From Candidatus Ribeiella danica (GTDB lineage Bacteria; Chloroflexota; Chloroflexia; Chloroflexales; Roseiflexaceae): 64,000 bases of DNA. The stretch covers positions 62,001-126,000 of the forward strand of contig JADKFS010000016.1 in NCBI GenBank assembly GCA_016717335.1. Direction: 5' to 3'. The translations under genes and the position numbers were made by a program. Position 1 is the first letter of the stretch; each line of letters begins with the position of its first letter. The notes below the pieces were generated by a model. That model was given only the letters and a program-made list of their open reading frames with translations, was not told the origin of the DNA and ran no database searches. Of the stretch, positions 59,288 to 64,000 are shown one piece after another.

Positions 59288-59935
59288 ATGCAAACCGACC
59301 TCTACCTCGTTCGCCACGGACAGACAGCCACGAACCAGGCCCGGCTCATCCAGGGCTGGGACAGCGAGCCGCTCAACGCGCGCGGGCGCTGGCAGGCCGA
59401 GCAGGTTGGCGCGCGCCTGGCGCAGGTGCAGCTTGCCGCGATCTACGCCAGCCCGCTGCGCCGCGCGCTGGAGACGTCCGAGATCGCGGCGCGCGCGGCC
59501 GGGCTCGGCGTGACGGTGGTCGAGGATCTGCGCGAGATGGACACCGGCCGGGCGTCGGGGCTGCACGGCGCGCAGTTCATGGTGCGCCACCCGCGGCTCT
59601 GGTGGGCCTGGCTGCGCGACGACGCGCGGCTGACGTTCCCCGGCGGCGACACGCTCACGCTGTTCTACGAGCGGGCGGCCCGCGCGATCGGCGAGCTGGT
59701 GGCGCGCCACCAGGGCCAGCCGATCGCGGTCTTCTCGCACGGCGGCGCGATGTCGGGGTACCTCTCGCTGCTGCTGCACGGGCGCGGCAGCAATCGCTTC
59801 GCCATCCGGCTTCGCAACGGCGCGATCTGCCACATCCGCTGGCAGGACGATCGGCCGGCGCAGGCGCTCGCGCTCAACGACACCAGCCACATGCGGCCGC
59901 GCGCGCCCGGCGGCGATCAACCCGATCGCAAATAG
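59288..59935 (+). CDS. Histidine phosphatase family protein (phosphoglycerate-mutase-like)
   Basis: 215 aa. LVRHGQTATN carries the phospho-accepting His; YASPLRRALETSEIAA (second Arg), LREMDTGRASG and SHGGAM (second His) complete the active site. A CobC/GpmB-like phosphatase; substrate unknown. The ATG directly follows the TAGTC repeat and has no Shine-Dalgarno, so translation may be weak or coupled to MeaB. Confidence 0.9.
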   Translation: MQTDLYLVRHGQTATNQARLIQGWDSEPLNARGRWQAEQVGARLAQVQLAAIYASPLRRALETSEIAARAAGLGVTVVEDLREMDTGRASGLHGAQFMVRHPRLWWAWLRDDARLTFPGGDTLTLFYERAARAIGELVARHQGQPIAVFSHGGAMSGYLSLLLHGRGSNRFAIRLRNGAICHIRWQDDRPAQALALNDTSHMRPRAPGGDQPDRK

Positions 59936-59969
59936 AACCGATTGGGCCTGTCACATGCGGCCAATCTTG

Positions 59970-59978
59970 TGGTATAAC
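59970..59978 (+). promoter_or_regulatory. Extended -10 promoter of the HD gene
   Basis: TGGTATAAC, 45 nt before the chosen ATG; CTGTCA at 59949 could be a weak -35 (18-nt spacing). Confidence 0.5.
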
Positions 59979-60022
59979 GTACTGTAGCTATTCACCCACA
60001 CAACATGCCGGAGGCCAACCTG

Positions 60023-60553
60023 ATGGAGCAGCACATCGCCGATCTCCTCATCCACCCCAAAGTGCTAGAGACTCGTGAGCACATGCACCACAGCATCCCG
60101 AAACACGACCACCTGCTGCGCTCAGTCAGGTTCTCCTCCCGCTTCGCGCGGCTGCTGCGCGCCGACGAGCGCGTGTGCCTGCGCGCGGCGATCATCCACG
60201 ACATCGACTCGCGCCTGGGCACGCTGACGACCCACGGCGCGGTCGCGGCCCGCTGGGCCGCCGCCCAGGGTGAGCCGAACGAGGTCTGCGCCGCGATCAT
60301 CAGCCACATGTACCCGCTCGGCCCCCGGCCGACGACGCGCGAGGGCTGGGTGCTGGTGCTGGCCGACAAGGCCGCCTCGATGGGCGATTTCGCCCAGTAC
60401 CTGCGCGGGCTCGTGAACGGCTCCAGCCGCGAGACGCGCCGCCGCCTCGAGCAGAGCGACCCGTTCTACCGCGACCGGCCGCTCCGCCGCCCGCGCCGCC
60501 CGCTGCTGCGCAACCGCACGCGCCTGCTGCGCCGCCGCCGCTCTCAAGGCTAG
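60023..60553 (+). CDS. HD-domain phosphohydrolase
   Basis: 176 aa. HHSIPKHDHLLRSVRFSSRF then AAIIHDIDSR (HD metal pair) and later ISHMY, VLADKAASM complete an HD domain of the YfbR/YqeK-like kind. Nucleotide or phosphate hydrolysis is expected. The end is an Arg-rich tail (RRPRRPLLRNRTRLLRRRR), possibly nucleic-acid binding. ATG 60005 is possible, but GGAGG is 8 nt before ATG 60023. Confidence 0.85.
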   Translation: MEQHIADLLIHPKVLETREHMHHSIPKHDHLLRSVRFSSRFARLLRADERVCLRAAIIHDIDSRLGTLTTHGAVAARWAAAQGEPNEVCAAIISHMYPLGPRPTTREGWVLVLADKAASMGDFAQYLRGLVNGSSRETRRRLEQSDPFYRDRPLRRPRRPLLRNRTRLLRRRRSQG

Positions 60554-60565
60554 ATGCAGCGCAGA

Positions 60566-60704
60566 CCCTCACCCCCTACCCCCTCTCCCGTGGCGACGGG
60601 AGAGGGGGTTTTTGGGCTGGTGCCAGGGTTTCGGCAGAGCCGAAACCCTGACACCAGCCCATAGTCACCCCCGCCCCTGGCAGGGGCGGGGGCCGGGGGT
60701 GGGG
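60566..60704. repeat. Composite three-hairpin element, copy 4
   Basis: CCCTCACCCCCTACCCCCTC, hairpin CTCTCCCGTGGCGACGGGAG, central 22-bp stem (60614-60635 with 60639-60660, one C-A mismatch, loop AGA), hairpin CCCCGCCCCTGGCAGGGGCG, closing GGGGGTGGGG. After the HD gene, so it may also end transcription (GTTTTTGG). Confidence 0.8.
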
Positions 60705-60777
60705 TGATCCGGCGTATCACCGCGCCATAAACAAAAAACCTACCCGATAAGGAGGGACAGCGCACAATGGTGCAGAT

Positions 60778-61341
60778 CTACTCAAGATTCTGGTGGCGGC
60801 GGCGCAGGTCGTCCAGGCTCTGGCTGCGGGCGGCCTGCAGGCGCGGCACCAGCGCGTCGAACAGAATCCACATCCCCTGCTCGAAGGCCGAGCCCATCGC
60901 CTGGCGCGAGCCGCCGGCCCCGCCGCGGTCATCGGCCAGCGTCTGGGCCGGGATGGTCAGCACCACGTCGGCCTCGCTCGGCAGCGGCGCGCTGGGCTGG
61001 GCGGTGATCACCGCCACCGTCGCGCCGTCGCGGCGGGCCAGCGCCGCCAGCGCCTCGGTGGTCGCCAGGCGCCCCGGCCCGCACGCCACCAGAAACAGGT
61101 CGCCCTGGCCGACCGGCGGCGCGGTCACGTCGCCGACCATGGCGACATCAAAGCCGATGTGCATCAGGCGCATCGCGAAGCTGCGCAGCGCCAGCCCCTC
61201 GCGCCCGAGGGCAAAGCAGCTGACCCGCCGCGCGCCGAGCAGCGCGTCGCACAGCGCCGTCACCTCGGCCTCGTCCACCCGGCCCAGCACGTCGTCCAGC
61301 TCCCCCAGGATCGCGTGGGCCGTCTCGTACATCGTCGTCAT
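60778..61341 (-). CDS. SIS-domain sugar isomerase-like protein (HxlB-like)
   Basis: 187 aa. Sugar isomerase fold: VSCFALGREGLALRSFAMRL, GDLFLVACGPGRLATTEALA, VAVITAQPSAPLP. Resembles 6-phospho-3-hexuloisomerase, which acts on phosphorylated ketoses. Last gene of the importer operon, so the imported sugar is its likely substrate line after phosphorylation. ATG 61341 has AAAGGTAG upstream. No HxlA partner is seen. Confidence 0.82.
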   Translation of the reverse strand: MTTMYETAHAILGELDDVLGRVDEAEVTALCDALLGARRVSCFALGREGLALRSFAMRLMHIGFDVAMVGDVTAPPVGQGDLFLVACGPGRLATTEALAALARRDGATVAVITAQPSAPLPSEADVVLTIPAQTLADDRGGAGGSRQAMGSAFEQGMWILFDALVPRLQAARSQSLDDLRRRHQNLE

Positions 61342-61362
61342 CGGCAGCTACCTTTCATATAG

Positions 61363-61470
61363 GAGACAAGGTGACAAGGTGACAAGGTGACAGGGTGACA
61401 AGGTGACACGGAGGTTTTCATCGTTCGTCGCTCATCGTTCGTCGCTCATCGCTCATCGCTCGTCAGGGCG
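61363..61470. repeat. Two low-complexity repeat blocks
   Basis: Five GACAAGGTGACAAGG-type units, then CGTTCGTCGCTCATCGTTCG units. Between the isomerase-like and permease genes. Confidence 0.8.
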
Positions 61471-61472
61471 AT

Positions 61473-62504
61473 CTAGCTGCGGCGGCGCGACAGGCGGCTC
61501 TGCACGATCACCACGACCAGTAGGAACGTGCCGCGGATGACCGACTGCCAGTAGGCGCTGAGGCTAATCGAGCCGCGGCCGTTCTCGAAGTTCAGAATGT
61601 TGAAGATCAGGCCCAGCAGCAGCACGCCCACCAGCGTCGTGCCGACCGAGCCCATCCCGCCGGTCAGCAGCGTGCCGCCCACCACCACCGCCGCGATCGC
61701 CGACAGCTCCCAGCCGAGACCCTCGGTCGGCAGGCCGGTGAAGGTCAGCGCCGCCAGGATGACGCCGGCCAGCGCCGCCAGGCCGCCGCTGAGCGCGTAG
61801 ACCGACAGCTTGATCCGATCGACCGGCAGGCCCATCAGCCGCGAGGCCTCCTCATTGCCGCCGACGGCCAGCACGTGCCGCCCGAAGCGGGTGTGGTTCA
61901 GCAGAACCCAGCCGAGCGCGTAGGCGACCACCAGGATCAGCAGCGGGATCGTCACGTTGAACTGGCCGCCGGGCAGCGACAGGCTGAACAGGCTGCCCAC
62001 GCTGATGTTGGCGAACCCCGCGCCGCTGTCGACGCCGATCGAGGCGTTGTTGGCGAAGATCAGCGCCAGGCCGCGCGAGGCCAGCAGCGTCGCCAGGGTC
62101 GTGATGAACGGCGGGATGGCCAGGCGCGCGATCACCGCGCCGTTGAACAGCCCGATCGTGATGCCGGCCAGCACCGGCACGATCACCGCCGCCGCCGCGC
62201 CGTAGGGGCTGAGCAGCGCCGCCAGCACGCTCGCCAGCGCGGCCACCCCGCCGACCGACAGGTCGATCCCGCCGGTCAGGATCACGAAGGTCATGCCCAG
62301 CGCGATCAGGCCGAACATCGAGTTGTAGCGCAGCACCTCGGTGATGTTGTAGGCGCCCAGGAAGCCGTCGTAGCGCACCGCGCCGAAGATCACCAGCAGC
62401 ACCAGCGCGATCAGCGCGCCCTGCCGCTGCAGCGCGCTCGCGACCCGCGCCCAGCGGGCGGACTGCCCGGCTCCCCGTAGATCAGTCGGTGTCGTCGTGG
62501 TCAT
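61473..62504 (-). CDS. Ribose-type ABC importer permease (RbsC family)
   Basis: 343 aa, about ten membrane helices. FVILTGGIDLSVGGVAAL is the BPD-transp-2 signature, and GNEEASRLMGLPVDRIKLSVY the EAA-like cytoplasmic loop. Forms the channel with the second permease. ATG 62504 (GGAGCG upstream) is used; the longer frame runs into a repeat. Confidence 0.93.
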   Translation of the reverse strand: MTTTTPTDLRGAGQSARWARVASALQRQGALIALVLLVIFGAVRYDGFLGAYNITEVLRYNSMFGLIALGMTFVILTGGIDLSVGGVAALASVLAALLSPYGAAAAVIVPVLAGITIGLFNGAVIARLAIPPFITTLATLLASRGLALIFANNASIGVDSGAGFANISVGSLFSLSLPGGQFNVTIPLLILVVAYALGWVLLNHTRFGRHVLAVGGNEEASRLMGLPVDRIKLSVYALSGGLAALAGVILAALTFTGLPTEGLGWELSAIAAVVVGGTLLTGGMGSVGTTLVGVLLLGLIFNILNFENGRGSISLSAYWQSVIRGTFLLVVVIVQSRLSRRRS

Positions 62505-62520
62505 GATCGCTCCGCTGCCA

Positions 62521-62606
62521 ACGTGACACGGTGAGAGGGTGACAAGGTGACTGCACTGAGGATGCAGCACCGTGTCACCGTGTCACCGTGTCACCGTGTC
62601 ATCTTG
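62521..62606. repeat. GTGACACGGTGA inverted repeat between the two permeases
   Basis: GTGACACGGTGAGAGGGTGA is mirrored by several CACCGTGTCACCGTGTC units around a TGCACTGAGGATGCA centre. Confidence 0.8.
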
Positions 62607-63608
62607 TCAAGACTGCCGCTGCCGCTGGATGTAGACCGCCACCAGGATAATCGACGCGTTGATCACCTGCGCGACCGCGAACGGGACGCCCTTGGACAGC
62701 AGGGTGAAGCCGATCAGCTGGATGATCAGCGCGCCGAGCAGCGTGCCGACGATCGTCGCGCGGCCGCCGGTGAGCGGCGTCCCGCCGACCGCCGTGGCGG
62801 CGATCGCGCTCAGCTCCATGTTCAGGCCGACCAGGTTGGCGTCGGAAGACGAGTTGATCGCGATCACGATCAGGCCGGCCAGCCCGCACAGCAGGCCGCT
62901 GATCACGTAGACCGATCGCTTGACGCGGTTGACCGGCACGCCGGCCAGGCGCGCGGCCGCCTCGTTGCCGCCGGTGGCCAGCACGTAGCGGCCGAAGGTG
63001 GTCGTGCGCATCACCCAGGCGACCAGCACGACGATCAGGACCATCAGGATCGCCTGGAACGGGATGCCGAGCGGTCGGCCGAGGCCGATGTACTGAAAGC
63101 CCGGATTCTTGAACGCCTGCAGGTTGCCGTTCGTCACCACCTGCGCGATGCCGCGGCCGGCGATGAACAGCACCAGCGTCGCAATGATCGGCTGGATGCG
63201 AAACGTGGTGACCAGCACGCCGTTGAACAGCCCGAACAGCCCGGCCACCAGGATCGGCACGATCACCGCCAGGATATTGCCGAGCGCCGGCGATACCGGC
63301 ACGATCTTGCCGAGAAAGATGATCGGCGCCAGCGCGCCGCTGATCGCCATCAGCGAGCCGACCGACAGGTCGATGCCGCCGGTCGCGATCACCAGCGTCA
63401 TGCCGGTCGCCACGATCACGATCGTCGCCACCTGGGTCAGGTTGACGTTGATCGTCTGCGCGGTCAGGAAGTTCGGCGTGAACAGCGCGTTGTAGAGCAG
63501 CAGCAGGAGCAGGGCCGCGAGCGCGCTGTAGGTCTGGGCAGAGTTGCGAAACCACTCGGGCAGGGCCAGGTGGCGGGATGGCTCGGCCGCACGATCAATC
63601 TTTGCCAT
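62607..63608 (-). CDS. Ribose-type ABC importer permease (RbsC family), second copy
   Basis: 333 aa. IATGGIDLSVGSLMAIS signature and GGNEAAARLAGVPVNRVKRSVYV loop (quoted in part), ten helices. Clearly homologous to the neighbouring permease; a heterodimeric channel is likely. ATG 63608 with AGGAGG, overlapping the ATPase gene end by 14 nt. Confidence 0.93.
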   Translation of the reverse strand: MAKIDRAAEPSRHLALPEWFRNSAQTYSALAALLLLLLYNALFTPNFLTAQTINVNLTQVATIVIVATGMTLVIATGGIDLSVGSLMAISGALAPIIFLGKIVPVSPALGNILAVIVPILVAGLFGLFNGVLVTTFRIQPIIATLVLFIAGRGIAQVVTNGNLQAFKNPGFQYIGLGRPLGIPFQAILMVLIVVLVAWVMRTTTFGRYVLATGGNEAAARLAGVPVNRVKRSVYVISGLLCGLAGLIVIAINSSSDANLVGLNMELSAIAATAVGGTPLTGGRATIVGTLLGALIIQLIGFTLLSKGVPFAVAQVINASIILVAVYIQRQRQS

Positions 63609-64000
63609 GATCGGCCTCCTGGCTGGGCTCTCTCTCGTCCGCGCCGTGCGCCATCGCGCGCATGATCGCATCCTGGCTGATGCTGGCGCGCGGCAGCTCG
63701 GCGACGGTGCGGCCGTCGCGCAGCACCACCACTCTGTCGCTGCCCTCGGTCAGCTCCTCGATCTCGGAGGAAATCATCAGCACCCCCAGCCCATTATCTG
63801 CCAGCTCTTCGATCAGCGCCTGGATCTCGCCCTTCGCGCCGACGTCGATCCCGCGGGTGGGCTCGTCCAGGATCAGCAGCCTGGGGTTCAGGCACAGCCA
63901 GCGCGCCAGCAGCACCTTCTGCTGGTTCCCGCCGGAAAGCTCGCGCACGCTCTGGTCGGGGCCGGATGTCTTGATCCCGAGCCGCTTGATGAAGCGGTCG
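63595..64000 (-). CDS. Ribose-type ABC importer ATPase (RbsA family), C-terminal part
   Basis: 135 codons visible; the 5' end is outside the window. LSGGNQQKVLLARWL is the signature of sugar ABC ATPases with two nucleotide domains (second domain), then LLILDEPTRGIDVGAKGEIQ and ISSEIEEL (H-loop degenerate, as in RbsA). Energises import with the two permeases; the solute-binding protein should lie upstream of the window. Confidence 0.93.
   Translation of the reverse strand, partial: DRFIKRLGIKTSGPDQSVRELSGGNQQKVLLARWLCLNPRLLILDEPTRGIDVGAKGEIQALIEELADNGLGVLMISSEIEELTEGSDRVVVLRDGRTVAELPRASISQDAIMRAMAHGADEREPSQEADHGKD

Overview
The window reads as one contiguous piece of a high-GC bacterial chromosome. 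Gene content points to Chloroflexota (probably a Chloroflexia/Roseiflexus-Kouleothrix-like lineage). The evidence is large Ser/Thr kinases, tandem KaiC ATPases with a CheY partner, a stand-alone B12-binding methylmalonyl-CoA mutase subunit with MeaB, a B12-dependent CarH/LitR-type regulator, a lycopene cyclase, and very many short intergenic repeat families. This placement is inference from content; no rRNA or tRNA gene was seen.

Layout. 0-4.3 kb: a secreted protein (cut by the window edge), a membrane Ser/Thr kinase with an FGE-fold sensor tail, and a divergent FHA-winged-helix regulator; the two promoters share a -35 region. 4.5-19.1 kb: the most unusual region, a co-directional array of six kinase-like (APH-fold) proteins, a glycosyltransferase and an ABC exporter whose C-terminus is itself another such kinase. 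Three members have lost the catalytic Asp of the HxD motif and look like pseudokinases. 19.4-25.3 kb: CarH-like regulator with 11-bp repeat operator, acetoacetyl-CoA synthetase, DHA2 exporter, repeat desert. 25.4-30.6 kb: GH38 alpha-mannosidase (with four in-frame repeat insertions), double KaiC-domain ATPase and a receiver protein, translationally coupled. 30.8-39.6 kb: phenylacetate-type catabolic genes on the minus strand (thiolase, 3-hydroxyacyl-CoA dehydrogenase, two crotonases, EthD-like, kinase, PaaD), interrupted by a tiny Flp pilin gene on the plus strand. Opposite them is an MBL hydrolase-TetR pair with a consensus promoter and two palindromic operators. 39.7-50.3 kb: YrdB-like protein, ABC-2 permease, MutL, MBL hydrolase, membrane metallopeptidase, 60-bp tandem repeats, cupredoxin lipoprotein, PAS/zinc protein, PlsC acyltransferase and an FAD oxidase. 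50.5-57.4 kb: large secreted papain-like/CARDB protein, a lipoprotein, a truncated C39-type peptidase remnant, lycopene cyclase and a second FAD oxidase. 57.8-60.6 kb: mutase B12 subunit, MeaB, histidine phosphatase and HD protein. 60.8-64 kb: sugar-isomerase-like SIS protein with a ribose-type ABC importer (two permeases, ATPase cut by the window end).

Repeats are a second theme. (1) A composite three-hairpin element whose central stem differs in sequence from copy to copy yet stays self-complementary around GGC-NNN-GCC. (2) A 95-150-nt CTAG-bounded element that sits on gene stop codons. (3) Low-complexity inverted repeats that occur both between genes and in frame inside genes. (4) GC-rich arrays, including four 60-bp tandem units. 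Promoters visible here are often extended -10 type (TGN-TATAMT).
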